Of a stretch of 61,010 nucleotides of DNA, positions 25,512 to 33,861 are shown one piece after another. How positions within the stretch are numbered: position 1 is the stretch's first letter; each line of letters starts with the position of its first letter. Below the pieces are notes generated by a model. That model saw only the letters and a list, made by a program, of their open reading frames with translations. It was not told where the DNA came from and made no database searches. Origin of the DNA: Bryobacterales bacterium (GTDB lineage Bacteria > Acidobacteriota > Terriglobia > Bryobacterales > Bryobacteraceae); NCBI GenBank assembly GCA_019261985.1, contig JAFAQY010000066.1, forward strand, positions 1 through 61,010. Direction: 5' to 3'. Both the position numbers and the translations under genes were made by a program.

Positions 25512-26360
25512 ATGGTGCGCTTTATAGCGTGTGCCGGCCTGTTATTTCTGCTGTTCGGTCTCCTCTGGGGCCAGGAAACGGTGTGGGTATGTCCCATGGA
25601 CCCGGATGTGCGCTCCAACCAAGCCGGCGTATGTCCGCGATGCGGAATGAAGCTCACTTCCGGCATTCCCGACCGCGTGGAGTACCACATGGATTTGGTA
25701 ACCACTCCGCGCGCCATCAAGCCCAATCAGCCCGTTCGCCTCGAGTTTTTCGTTCACGACCCGTGGAAGGACCGGCCGGTTTTGAACTTCCAGATCGTGC
25801 ATGAAAAGCTGTTCCACATGTTCATCGTGAGCCAGGATTTGCAGTACTTTGTTCACGATCATCCCATCTTTGAGCCCGACGGCAGCTTCCGCTATGACAC
25901 CGAATTTCCGAAGCCGGGGATGTACCGCATACTCGGCGATTTTTATCCCGACGGCTCCACGCCGCAGCTAATCGCGAAAACGGTGTTCTTATCCGGCGGC
26001 AACCCGGCGGTGCCGGTGATGCCGCGCGATTATGGCGCGAAAAGCGCGGAAAACCTCCAAGTGGAGTTCCGCACGGAGCCGCCGCAGGCCATCGTCGGCA
26101 TGAAAACGCAGTTGCATTTTCATCTGTCGCCTGACGATGGTATTGAGAAGCTGTTGGGCGCTTGGGGCCATATGCTGGTTGCCAGCGACGATCTGATCGA
26201 CATGATCCATACCCATCCCTTCATCGCGGATGGCGGACCCGACATTCAGTTCAACGTCACCTTCCCACGCGTGCGCACTTATCGCGTTTGGGTACAGTTC
26301 CAGCGCAAGGGCGTCGTCAATACCGCGCATTTCGATGTGCCCGTCAGTGAATTGAAGTAA
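25512..26360 (+). CDS. Exported protein with heavy-metal-binding domain
   Basis: 282 residues from ATG 25512 (GAGGG just upstream), which opens a signal peptide (VRFIACAGLLFLLFGLLWG). Next is a heavy-metal-binding domain (VCPMDPDVRSN...GVCPRCGMKL), the type found at the front of CusB-like and copper ATPase proteins. The remainder is beta-rich with many His (HEKLFHMFIVSQDLQYFVHD and MIHTHPFIADGG). It probably binds copper or a similar ion outside the cytoplasm. It fits the copper theme of the divergent cupredoxin operon. Confidence 0.8.
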   Translation: MVRFIACAGLLFLLFGLLWGQETVWVCPMDPDVRSNQAGVCPRCGMKLTSGIPDRVEYHMDLVTTPRAIKPNQPVRLEFFVHDPWKDRPVLNFQIVHEKLFHMFIVSQDLQYFVHDHPIFEPDGSFRYDTEFPKPGMYRILGDFYPDGSTPQLIAKTVFLSGGNPAVPVMPRDYGAKSAENLQVEFRTEPPQAIVGMKTQLHFHLSPDDGIEKLLGAWGHMLVASDDLIDMIHTHPFIADGGPDIQFNVTFPRVRTYRVWVQFQRKGVVNTAHFDVPVSELK

Positions 26361-26439
26361 GCACCGCGCGGAACGGTTTCACACCCGCCGCGGCCCGTGA
26401 ACCCCGCATATGTTACGCTGAAGGCGCGTAGCAGTCCCC

Positions 26440-27276
26440 ATGCGTCCTCGCACAATGGCCGCCGTGGCCTTCCTTGCCCTCCTCACCTGCTGGGGAGTCT
26501 TACGCGCGCAGAAACCTTTTCGCGAATATCCCGGCATCGAGTATGAGAATTTCGAGCTGCCCCGCGATTACCTGGATAAGACCGAATGGACGCGCGCCCG
26601 GCTAAAATACCCGGATATCACTCACGGAATGTATGGGCGCGATGTCTACTGGACCATGGATTATCCGCGCTCGGACCGCCATCTCCTTGAGGGTGTGCGC
26701 CGGCTGACGCGCATCAATACGCGTTCCGTTGAACAGGTCGTCGAGCTCGACGGCACCGACGACATCTATAACTGGCCGACCCTTTACGGCGTCGAAGTCG
26801 GTCACTGGGACCTGCCCGAAAATCAAGCCGCTCAGCTTCGCGAGTTTTTATTGCGCGGCGGCTTCCTGATGGTCGACGATTTCCACGGCTCGGACGCGCG
26901 CGATCACGATCAGGGCATCAACGAATGGCAAAACTTCACGGAAGGGATGAGCAAGGTTTTTCCCGACCGCCGCATTGAGGATCTTCCCGATAACGACCAG
27001 ATCTTCCACACGGTCTACGATCTGGATGACAAATTTCAGGTGCCCGGAGCCCAGTGGTTCGACACCGGCCTGCAGTATGAGAAAGGTCCAACCGGCAAAG
27101 TCCCGCATTGGCGCGGCATCCGCGACGATAAGGGCCGCGTAATGGTCGCCATCTGCCACAATATGGACCTCGGCGACGCCTGGGAGTGGTCCGACGATCC
27201 GAGATACCCCGAAAAATGGGCTTCGTTAGCCTACCGCGTCGCGATGAATTATTTCATCTACGATCTGACGCACTAA
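26440..27276 (+). CDS. DUF4159 domain exported protein
   Basis: 278 residues. Signal peptide (MAAVAFLALLTCWGVLRA), then a DUF4159-like domain: WTRARLKYPDI near the start, then NWPTLYGVEVGHWDLPENQA, LREFLLRGGFLMVDDFHG and MVAICHNMDLGDAWEW. These domains resemble glutamine-amidotransferase-like folds with no known activity. It is on the same strand as the metal-binding gene, 79 bases downstream. No function is assigned. Confidence 0.82.
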   Translation: MRPRTMAAVAFLALLTCWGVLRAQKPFREYPGIEYENFELPRDYLDKTEWTRARLKYPDITHGMYGRDVYWTMDYPRSDRHLLEGVRRLTRINTRSVEQVVELDGTDDIYNWPTLYGVEVGHWDLPENQAAQLREFLLRGGFLMVDDFHGSDARDHDQGINEWQNFTEGMSKVFPDRRIEDLPDNDQIFHTVYDLDDKFQVPGAQWFDTGLQYEKGPTGKVPHWRGIRDDKGRVMVAICHNMDLGDAWEWSDDPRYPEKWASLAYRVAMNYFIYDLTH

Positions 27277-27290
27277 AACAGCGGCGCGGG

Positions 27291-27755
27291 CTACCGCGCT
27301 ATATCCACCTGCAGTTTGACGTCGACCGTCTTCGGAGGCAGGCACATGTTGTCATTGCATGCCTGATAACGCAGCTTGCCTGTTACCGCCGTCGGCCCGG
27401 GAGTCGCATTGGCTGGCACCTTAAATTTGGTATCGACGTCGAAATTGCCTGAGAACACGGAAAGCGGCTTATCGGAAAAACTGTACTTTTCCATCTGCGG
27501 CTTGGGATAGACCACCCCCGCCGATTCGAGCGGCCCGGCATTCCACGTGAGCTTTAGCGCGATCAAATACGGGTCCGATGGAGTATTGCTCTGCACGTGA
27601 TAGCCGGAGCGCACCTGAAGCTGCAGTTTCGCCTCGACAGTCGTGCCCACTTTCGCGCGCAGCGGAGCGGCGGGCGCAACCGTCAGGGCATTAATGCTCT
27701 GGCCAAAGGAAACCGATGCAATGCCGATCGAGAGAACCGCAAGAATACGAATCAT
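27291..27755 (-). CDS. DsbD alpha-domain-like exported protein
   Basis: 154 residues with a signal peptide. The mature part matches the N-terminal immunoglobulin-like domain of DsbD/ScsB: SGYHVQSNTPSDPYLIALKL, then the C-terminal RYQACNDNMCLPPKTVDV with two Cys five residues apart, the redox pair of that domain. No membrane (DsbD beta) domain follows, so it is a stand-alone periplasmic thiol protein. The ATG overlaps the stop of the TlpA-like gene (ATGA), forming a thiol-redox operon. Confidence 0.82.
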   Translation of the reverse strand: MIRILAVLSIGIASVSFGQSINALTVAPAAPLRAKVGTTVEAKLQLQVRSGYHVQSNTPSDPYLIALKLTWNAGPLESAGVVYPKPQMEKYSFSDKPLSVFSGNFDVDTKFKVPANATPGPTAVTGKLRYQACNDNMCLPPKTVDVKLQVDIAR

Positions 27756-28285
27756 TCTGTTGACTCCGGCGCCAGTAAATCCTGAATCTCTTGTTTATAA
27801 GTATGCCTTCCCGCAACCCCTACATGTGTTCTGGCGATCCGCCCTTCGCGGTCGATCATGAACGTAGTGGGCAGGGCCCCCGTTCCGCCGTAAATCGTGC
27901 TCACTTCTGAGTCGCCAACCGTGACGGGATAATTCAATTCATGACGTTTGATATATGGCTGCACCACATCCCACCCGCGATCGTCCATCGCCACCCCAAG
28001 CACGGTGAAGCCCCGGTCCTTGAACTCGCGCTCGAAATCGACGAACCACGGTATTTCCTCGCGGCAAGGCGCGCACCAGGTCGCCCACATATTGAGCAAA
28101 ACGACCTTTCCGCGAAAATCGGAGAGCTTCACAATCTTCCCCGAGGAGTCTTTCAGAGCGAAATCTGGCGCGACTTTCCGCTGGCTGACCGGATTTAACG
28201 ACGGCCGGTCGGCATCCTCAAACGTAGACAAGGCCAAGTACACGGCCACCAATCCGGCGAGCAGCCAAATGTGGGGATTCTTCAC
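27752..28285 (-). CDS. TlpA/ResA-like membrane-anchored thioredoxin
   Basis: 177 residues. An N-terminal helix (IWLLAGLVAVYLALSTF) anchors a thioredoxin-fold domain with active site WATWCAPCREE, the central insertion DDRGWDVVQPYIKRHELNY and the cis-Pro loop GALPTTFMID. It should reduce disulfides outside the cytoplasm, for example in cytochrome c maturation. It begins 35 bases after another TlpA-like gene of closely similar sequence, indicating a duplication. Confidence 0.88.
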   Translation of the reverse strand: MKNPHIWLLAGLVAVYLALSTFEDADRPSLNPVSQRKVAPDFALKDSSGKIVKLSDFRGKVVLLNMWATWCAPCREEIPWFVDFEREFKDRGFTVLGVAMDDRGWDVVQPYIKRHELNYPVTVGDSEVSTIYGGTGALPTTFMIDREGRIARTHVGVAGRHTYKQEIQDLLAPESTE

Positions 28286-28320
28286 CTAAGCTCCACTGCG
28301 GACAAGCTTGAGCTTTCCTG

Positions 28321-28929
28321 CTAACGCGCCGGTTCCCTGAACAGCGCGATCTTCGATCTCTCCACCGGCGCGGGGTCTTTGAGCAGCCGCGTGATCTCTT
28401 CCTGATATGTCGCCTTGCTCACCAGCCCCTTGTGCTGGCTGGCGATGCGGCCGTCGCGTCCGATCACGAAAGTCGTCGGGAGCGATTCGATTCCGCCATA
28501 GGCTTTGTCCAGATCGTCGTTGCCGAGCACGACCCGATAGTTAATCTTGTGCTCGGCGATGTACGGCTTCACCATTTGCCAGCCATCATCGTCAAAAGCC
28601 ACGCCCACGACCTCGAAATTCTGGTCTTTATACTGCTGTTGGAAACTCATGAACCAGGGGATCTCGACCTTGCACGGCCCACACCACGTGGCCCAGAAAT
28701 TCAGCAGGACAACCTTGCCCTTCTGTTCTGATAGTTTGACCTGCGCTCCGGTGGAATCGGTCAAAGTGAAATCCGGCGCCGGTTTGGAAACCATGCTTTT
28801 CGCCTCGCCCGAATCCGCATTCTGCGGTTCTACCGCCGCCGACTGGTGCCCGCGCGAACAGGAGGCGATTACCAGACATGCGCCTAGACCGGCGATCGCC
28901 GTCCAACGCGGGATTGATGAAAGTATCAT
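28321..28929 (-). CDS. TlpA/ResA-like thioredoxin lipoprotein
   Basis: 202 residues. Signal with lipobox (GLGACLVIASC), then a thioredoxin domain: LLNFWATWCGPCKVEIPWF as active site, AFDDDGWQMVKPYIAEHKINY and ESLPTTFVIGRDGRIAS. It is the first of three coupled genes (two TlpA, one DsbD-alpha-like). A GGAGGT site precedes the ATG and a TATAAT box lies at 28946-28951, so this is the likely operon start. Confidence 0.9.
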   Translation of the reverse strand: MILSSIPRWTAIAGLGACLVIASCSRGHQSAAVEPQNADSGEAKSMVSKPAPDFTLTDSTGAQVKLSEQKGKVVLLNFWATWCGPCKVEIPWFMSFQQQYKDQNFEVVGVAFDDDGWQMVKPYIAEHKINYRVVLGNDDLDKAYGGIESLPTTFVIGRDGRIASQHKGLVSKATYQEEITRLLKDPAPVERSKIALFREPAR

Positions 28930-28945
28930 CGATACCTCCGTGTCG

Positions 28946-28951
28946 ATTATA
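28946..28951 (-). promoter_or_regulatory. -10 box of the thiol-redox operon
   Basis: TATAAT on the coding strand, 17-22 bases before the TlpA lipoprotein ATG and just after the stop of the upstream gene. No clear -35 hexamer is seen. Confidence 0.4.
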
Positions 28952-28956
28952 ACGAC

Positions 28957-29433
28957 CTATATCTTCAGGTTACCAGTCTCCAAACAGTGCTCGAACCAGC
29001 GCCTTCGAGCGCGGCGATACTTCACCGCCAGTGTGAACTCTTCGTGGCCTTTCAGGCCTGCAAAGCGCCACGCGGCAGTATCGCAAAAGCTCTCGCAGAT
29101 ATAGCGCCTCCACTTTGGCGACCGGCGATCCGCATCGCGGCGCGCCAATTTATTCTTCCGCCATTCGGCGCTCCACCCGAGCTCGCCTTCCGCGCCCCCG
29201 GAAAATTCGCCCTCCAATAGGCGTTCCCATTCGCGGCGGCCCGCATTGGAGAGCCGCACCCAGACGAAATGAAAAATCTCATGCACCAGAATCCGCTCGA
29301 AGTCGCCGCGTGAAGACAGAACCTGGCGATCCAGCGCGATCGCACGCTTTGAAATGGAAGTCGCGGCGAGGTGCGGACCTAAGGACGCGCGAACCCTTAC
29401 GCGGATGGGGCGTCCTTCGATCGGAGGGAGCAT
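28957..29433 (-). CDS. Small HExxH putative metallopeptidase
   Basis: 158 residues, no signal peptide. A zincin-type HEIFH motif (LVHEIFHFVWVRLS, about residue 50) is followed by ICESFCDTAAW, whose Glu could be the third zinc ligand. It might be a cytoplasmic peptidase or a metal-binding relic. The start at ATG 29433 shares a base with the stop of the parvulin gene; GTG 29436 is possible. Function is not certain. Confidence 0.6.
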   Translation of the reverse strand: MLPPIEGRPIRVRVRASLGPHLAATSISKRAIALDRQVLSSRGDFERILVHEIFHFVWVRLSNAGRREWERLLEGEFSGGAEGELGWSAEWRKNKLARRDADRRSPKWRRYICESFCDTAAWRFAGLKGHEEFTLAVKYRRARRRWFEHCLETGNLKI

Positions 29434-30404
29434 CACTGCTTAGGGGCGGACATCTGCGGAATGTAAAGCTGGGGATGCAGGAAAAACTCGGAATTCTGAG
29501 CCGTCGGAGTAAATTTCCGGTTGAGATCGTTGATCCATTGGTCGCGGTGATTCTGCCGCAACTCCCGAGTGATCACGTCCCGGACATCGTCCACGGGCTG
29601 TACCGTTTTTTCGTCCATGCGAATGATGTAGTAGCCGGAAGGCTGCCGGATCGGCTCGCTGATCTCGCCGTTACCGAGGGCGAAGATGGCTTTCTTCAGG
29701 TCTTCGGGATAGGGGCTGGTCGCTTTGATGGGCGGAAATTCGCCGCCTGAGGCTTTCGATACCGAGTCATCGGAATATCGCTCCACCAGCTTGCCGAAAT
29801 CCGCGCCGCCGCGGAGTTGCTTCACGATGTCCGCGGCCAACTTTTTCGCCTCTTCCTCGGACCGCTCGTTGGCGGGATGGGCGGCTTGAAATGCGTCCTT
29901 AGCAGCCTGCTCGAGGTTCTTGGGATCGGCCGCTGTGACCGCGCCGGGCTTAAATCCGATGAAAAGCGCTTTGATTTTCGCCTGCTGCCAGCGCGACTGG
30001 TTTTTGGCGTAGAACTCCTGGAGTTGCTGCTCGCTCACCTGGTAGGAATCCTCCTCATGGCCCACCATCGCGTTTGCAATTACCCAGGCCCGCTGCGCTT
30101 CCAGCTGTTCTTTCAAAGGGCTCTGTTCGCCGAGCTTGAGCTTGTCCCCCTGCTCGGTTAAATAACGGAACAGAAACATCTGCCGGATGAAGCCCTGCGG
30201 ATCTTGCTGCAAATACCGGAGGACCTGGACGGGCGCGTCGTCCGCCATCTTGCGGACATCGTCAATGGTGACATTAGTCCCCTGTATAGTCGCTACCACC
30301 GTATTACCAGGCAGTTTTTCGGGCGCCACAGGCGGAGTTCCCGCAGTCGGTATTTGGGCCAGCGACAGAGTCGCAAAAACAGCAACTAACGCACACACTT
30401 TCAT
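29433..30404 (-). CDS. Exported parvulin-type peptidyl-prolyl isomerase
   Basis: 323 residues from ATG 30404, which follows GGAGGG at a good distance and opens a signal peptide (KVCALVAVFATLSLAQ). A SurA/PrsA-like chaperone region is followed by a rotamase domain (EEAKKLAADIVKQLRGGADF, YSDDSVSKASGGEFPPI, FALGNGEISEPIRQPSGYYI). It should aid folding of exported or outer-membrane proteins. It is translationally coupled to the HExxH gene. Confidence 0.88.
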   Translation of the reverse strand: MKVCALVAVFATLSLAQIPTAGTPPVAPEKLPGNTVVATIQGTNVTIDDVRKMADDAPVQVLRYLQQDPQGFIRQMFLFRYLTEQGDKLKLGEQSPLKEQLEAQRAWVIANAMVGHEEDSYQVSEQQLQEFYAKNQSRWQQAKIKALFIGFKPGAVTAADPKNLEQAAKDAFQAAHPANERSEEEAKKLAADIVKQLRGGADFGKLVERYSDDSVSKASGGEFPPIKATSPYPEDLKKAIFALGNGEISEPIRQPSGYYIIRMDEKTVQPVDDVRDVITRELRQNHRDQWINDLNRKFTPTAQNSEFFLHPQLYIPQMSAPKQ

Positions 30405-30497
30405 GTAGTTGTCGGTCCCTCCAGGCAAGTTTCAGCTATCAATTTAACATGACGAACCAACCCCTGATCGGTGAGCCGGGGGAGAGGATGGGTGAGG

Positions 30498-30560
30498 CGG
30501 TGGAGCACGCTTTAGCGTGCAACCGGGGCTTCAGCCCCGGCACCCGGCGCGTGCTGAAGC
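30498..30560. repeat. Type B palindromic repeat
   Basis: Two adjoining palindromes, CACGCTTTAGCGTG and CCGGGGCTTCAGCCCCGG, after GCGGTGGAG. With the copy at 30648 it occupies most of the 30405-30719 intergenic stretch, in which no gene is seen. Confidence 0.75.
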
Positions 30561-30647
30561 CGCCGTCGCGCCTCGTTTGGGGGGTTCAATTACGCCTACG
30601 GATGCCGTGGCCGAGTACCTAATTACAAAAATTGCCGTACAGCCCGC

Positions 30648-30708
30648 TGTGGGGGCAGGCTTGAGTCTGCGGCGGGCTTCAGCCGGCTTCAGCCCGCCTC
30701 AAGCTATC
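30648..30708. repeat. Type B palindromic repeat
   Basis: Begins CTGTGGGGGCAGGCTTGAGT and ends GGCTTCAGCCCGCC, with a partly duplicated core (GGGCTTCAGCCGGCTTCAGC). Immediately upstream of the second symporter gene. Confidence 0.75.
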
Positions 30709-30719
30709 ATGTTTACTCC

Positions 30720-32192
30720 ATGCGCTGGGCCGATCTCGCACTAATCGCCGTCTACCTCGCCGCGATCACCTGGTTCGGCGCGCGATTTCGATCCTCGCAG
30801 CGTTCTCTCAAGGACTATTTCCTCGGCGGCAAAACCGTGCCATGGTGGGCCATCGCATTGTCGATCGTTTCGGCCGAAACCAGCACGCTCACCGTAATCG
30901 GCACGCCTGCGCTCTCCTTCCAGGGCAACTTCGGATTTCTGCAATTGGTGCTGGGATATTTATTGGCGCGAATCGCCATTGCGGCGCTGTTGCTGCCCGC
31001 TTATTTCCGGGGGGAATTATTCACCGCGTATCAACTTATTCTCGCCCGTTTTGGCGAGCGGGCGCGGCGCTTCACGGCTGCCACATTTCTCGTTCTGCGC
31101 ACCTTGGCGGAAGGCGTGCGCGTTTTTGCCGTTTCCATCGTGATTTCGATCGTTCTGGGCACCGGCCAGACCGCTTCTATCGCGGTAATTGTCTGCCTGA
31201 CGTTGTTTTATACGTTTGAAGGTGGAATGACGGCGGTGATCTGGACCGACGTGGTGCAGATGATTTTATACGCCGGCGGCGCAATCGTCAGTCTGATTGC
31301 GATCTTGCACCAGATCCAAGGCGGTTGGCCCCATGTGGTAGCGGTCGCCGCGCCTCTTGGAAAATTTCAGGTATTCGACTTTCGCCTCGGGCCCGCGGCT
31401 GAGTTTTTCTCCCGTCCTTACAGCTTCTGGGCGGGTGTAATCGGCGGCTGCTTTCTAACTACAGCCAGCCACGGCACCGAACAATTGATGGTTCAACGGC
31501 TGCTCGCCGCGCGCGGCGAACATGAAAGCCGCCTTGCCCTCATGGCAAGCTGGGCGGTCATTGCCGCGCAATTCACATTATTTCTTGTGATCGGCGTATG
31601 TCTCTTCGTGCTGTACTCGGACCGCCGTCAGCCCACGCCCGCCGTGCCGGATTCTATCTACCCGCAATTCGTTTGGAGCTATCTGCCCACGGGTATCGCG
31701 GGTTTGGTAACTGCCGCCATTTTAGCCGCGGCCATGTCGAATCTCTCGGCCGCGCTGAATTCCTTGGCATCCACGACGGTCATGGATTTCCTGCGGCCTT
31801 TAGCAAAGAAGGAAGCGCCGGAACCGGTTTGGCTGCGAAGAGCGAGAATCTCCACCCTGATTTGGGGCGCAATTCTCTTCGGCGTTGCCATGCTTGCGCG
31901 CAATTGGGGCAGCGTATTGCAAGCGGGATTATCCATTGCGTCGGTTCTTTACGGATCGCTCCTCGGCATCTTTCTGCTGGGCGTGCTGACCCGGCGAGTG
32001 GGGGAAATCAGCGCGATTTGCGGTATGGTTGCGGGGCTTGCGGTGATGATTTACGTGCGTTTTGGCACTCATATCGCGTTTACCTGGTACGTTCTTATCG
32101 GCACTGTTGTGACTTTCGCGGCCGGCGTCGCGCTGTCCTTCTTCTTACCCGAAAAAAAACGCACTCCTTCAGTACTCCCGCGGAAGTACTAA
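30720..32192 (+). CDS. Sodium:solute symporter (SSS/SLC5 family)
   Basis: 490 residues with about 13 membrane helices. SSS features are LKDYFLGGKTVPWWAIALSI near the N-terminus, SAETSTLTVIGTPALSF, YTFEGGMTAVIWTDVVQMIL and the late TAAILAAAMSNLSAALNSLA sodium-site helix. It is a different paralogue from the gene at 1725. The substrate is unknown. It stands alone between repeats and the AT-hook gene, with no visible ribosome site. Confidence 0.9.
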   Translation: MRWADLALIAVYLAAITWFGARFRSSQRSLKDYFLGGKTVPWWAIALSIVSAETSTLTVIGTPALSFQGNFGFLQLVLGYLLARIAIAALLLPAYFRGELFTAYQLILARFGERARRFTAATFLVLRTLAEGVRVFAVSIVISIVLGTGQTASIAVIVCLTLFYTFEGGMTAVIWTDVVQMILYAGGAIVSLIAILHQIQGGWPHVVAVAAPLGKFQVFDFRLGPAAEFFSRPYSFWAGVIGGCFLTTASHGTEQLMVQRLLAARGEHESRLALMASWAVIAAQFTLFLVIGVCLFVLYSDRRQPTPAVPDSIYPQFVWSYLPTGIAGLVTAAILAAAMSNLSAALNSLASTTVMDFLRPLAKKEAPEPVWLRRARISTLIWGAILFGVAMLARNWGSVLQAGLSIASVLYGSLLGIFLLGVLTRRVGEISAICGMVAGLAVMIYVRFGTHIAFTWYVLIGTVVTFAAGVALSFFLPEKKRTPSVLPRKY

Positions 32193-32534
32193 CGCGTCCG
32201 GCGCCGATATCACGCGACGATATCTTCACAACGGTTGCATCGCAGACGCCGCATTTTCGGCAGACTTATTGAATTTACAAGACATTTCGCGATAGCCCCG
32301 CCGGATTTCGCCGCCGCGCTACCCCTCCCCGCCCCCCGGGCGACTGCGCGGGTCGCCTGCGGAACATGGGGCTGGTCGGAAAATTCTGTTCTGATTTCGG
32401 AACAAATCTCTTGAAATCCCTTTAGAATCGTTATAAACTCGATCAGTTGACTTCGGAACGTATTTTGCCGCTTCGTTCTGAATTCAGAACCAGCGGCCCC
32501 GAACAGCGATCGGAAGGCCGGGAGACATAAACCT
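32193..32534 (+). promoter_or_regulatory. Intergenic region with two GTTCTGA palindromes
   Basis: No gene was found. Two operator-like palindromes are present: GTTCTGATTTCGGAAC at 32388-32403 and the perfect GTTCTGAATTCAGAAC at 32475-32490, 87 bases apart centre to centre. Both precede the AT-hook gene; a GGGAG ribosome site lies just before its ATG. The GTTC-N8-GAAC form suggests a dimeric repressor, perhaps of the LexA or TetR type; this is inference. Confidence 0.5.
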
Positions 32535-32729
32535 ATGGATGTGCTGAAAATGCTGGCGGATTTACGCCAGGAACGTGAACAGATCGAAGAAGCAATCATG
32601 ACGCTGGAACGGTTGGCGCGAGGCCAAGGCAAGCGCCGGGGCCGTCCTCCGGCTTGGATGACAGCTCTTAAACGGCGCGGCCGTCCTCCGGGGAGCAAGA
32701 ATCGCCCAAAAGAGGCAGCCGCGGCATAG
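32535..32729 (+). CDS. AT-hook mini-protein
   Basis: 64 residues: an N-terminal helix or short coiled coil (VLKMLADLRQEREQIEEAIM), then two AT-hook-like motifs, KRRGRPPAW and KRRGRPPGSK. Such proteins bind the minor groove of AT-rich DNA and could act as a small nucleoid-associated protein or regulator. The helical half probably dimerises. Two palindromic operators lie upstream, so it may be regulated, possibly by itself. Similar short proteins are common in acidobacteria as far as I recall. Confidence 0.8.
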   Translation: MDVLKMLADLRQEREQIEEAIMTLERLARGQGKRRGRPPAWMTALKRRGRPPGSKNRPKEAAAA

Positions 32730-32793
32730 CATCGGAGGAGCACGGTGGTGTTGGACCCGGTGGCAGTAAATAGCCGGCGGAAATCTCACGAGG

Positions 32794-32817
32794 CAGGCCA
32801 TCCGGCATGATGGCCTG
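32794..32817 (+). terminator. Hairpin after the AT-hook gene
   Basis: A 9-bp perfect stem, CAGGCCATC and GATGGCCTG, with a six-base loop. No T-run follows, so intrinsic termination is uncertain. Confidence 0.35.
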
Positions 32818-32850
32818 TCCCACTGTGCGGCGGCTGTAAACTTGTAGGCG

Positions 32851-33861
32851 GTGCCCGCCAAAAAACTGACTGCCCACGTGAAGGCGGCCGGTTGAGCTTC
32901 TAAGTTAAGTCCAAAGGTTTTGGACCAAGTGCTCGCCCGCCTTCCGCGCGTAACCCACCCCGACCTTCTTGTCGGCTATGATACTGCCGACGACGCGGGC
33001 GTGTATCGTCTCACCCCCGATCTCGCCATCGTTCAAACCGTCGACTTCTTTACTCCCATCGTCGACGATCCCTTGACTTTCGGCGCTATCGCCGCGGCAA
33101 ATGCCCTCAGCGATGTGTACGCGATGGGCGCCACACCCATCACGGCCTTATCTGTCCTCGCCTGGCCCGGCTCCCACGATTTAGACGACCTCGAACAAGT
33201 AGTCCAAGGCGGCGCTTCCAAAATTCACGAAGCCGGATGTCTGATTATCGGCGGCCACAGCATCGCAGATCCCGAAATTAAATTCGGATATGCGATAACA
33301 GGCACGGTGCACCCGGATCGCGTTCGCACCAACGCCGGCGCGCGCCCGGGTGACGTGCTGGTGTTGACCAAACCGCTCGGCACGGGCCTGATCGCCACCG
33401 CGCTCAAGAAAGGAATTGCCCGCCCGGAGCACGTCCAAGCCTCCATAGACGGCATGCTGACGCTGAACCGCCTCTCCGCCGAATCGATTCGGGATCTGGA
33501 CGTTCACGCTGTCACCGATGTAACCGGCTTCGGATTGCTCGGCCACGCCCGCGAAGTCGCCGTGGCGAGCGCTGTCACGCTGGAGATTTGCTCCTCGAAG
33601 GTTCCCTTCCTGCCGGGTGCGGTCGAGTACGCCCGCGCGGGGGCGCTGGCCGGAGGATTGACAAATAATCGCGAATTCACGGGCCCTTGCGTCGAGGGTT
33701 CCTCCGAATTCGACGATTTGCTCTACGATCCTCAGACCTCGGGAGGATTGCTGATCTCCATCGCCGCAAAGGACGCCCCCGTGCTTGCCAGCCGCCTGCC
33801 CAATGCCGTTGAAATTGGTTCCGTCCATGAAAAAAGCGGTAAACCCCTCCGCATACTATGA
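32851..33861 (+). CDS. selD: Selenide, water dikinase (selenophosphate synthase), probable selenoprotein
   Basis: SelD makes selenophosphate from selenide and ATP, the selenium donor for selenocysteine and selenouridine. From TTG 32920 the protein would lack the catalytic N-terminus. Reading upstream in the same frame gives KLTAHVKAAG-UGA-ASKLSPKVL, aligning UGA (32893-32895) with the catalytic Cys of the conserved GCxxK motif (Cys17 of E. coli SelD). GTG 32851 is the only common start between the upstream stop (32845) and this motif apart from GTG 32878, giving 336 residues, close to the usual 345. A hairpin fitting a bacterial SECIS follows the UGA. The rest is typical: TADDAGVYRL, VDFFTPIVDDPLTFG, ANALSDVYAMGA, LYDPQTSGGLL. 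It overlaps pyrF by four bases. No selA, selB or tRNA-Sec is visible in the window. Confidence 0.85.
32896..32924 (+). promoter_or_regulatory. SECIS-like hairpin downstream of the selD UGA
   Basis: After the UGA comes a 14-base lead, then a 6-bp stem TCCAAA (32910-32915) / TTTGGA (32919-32924) around a GGT loop. Twenty bases separate the UGA from the loop G, within the 16-37 base window known for bacterial SECIS elements, and the loop begins with G as required. Fits recoding by SelB. Confidence 0.7.
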
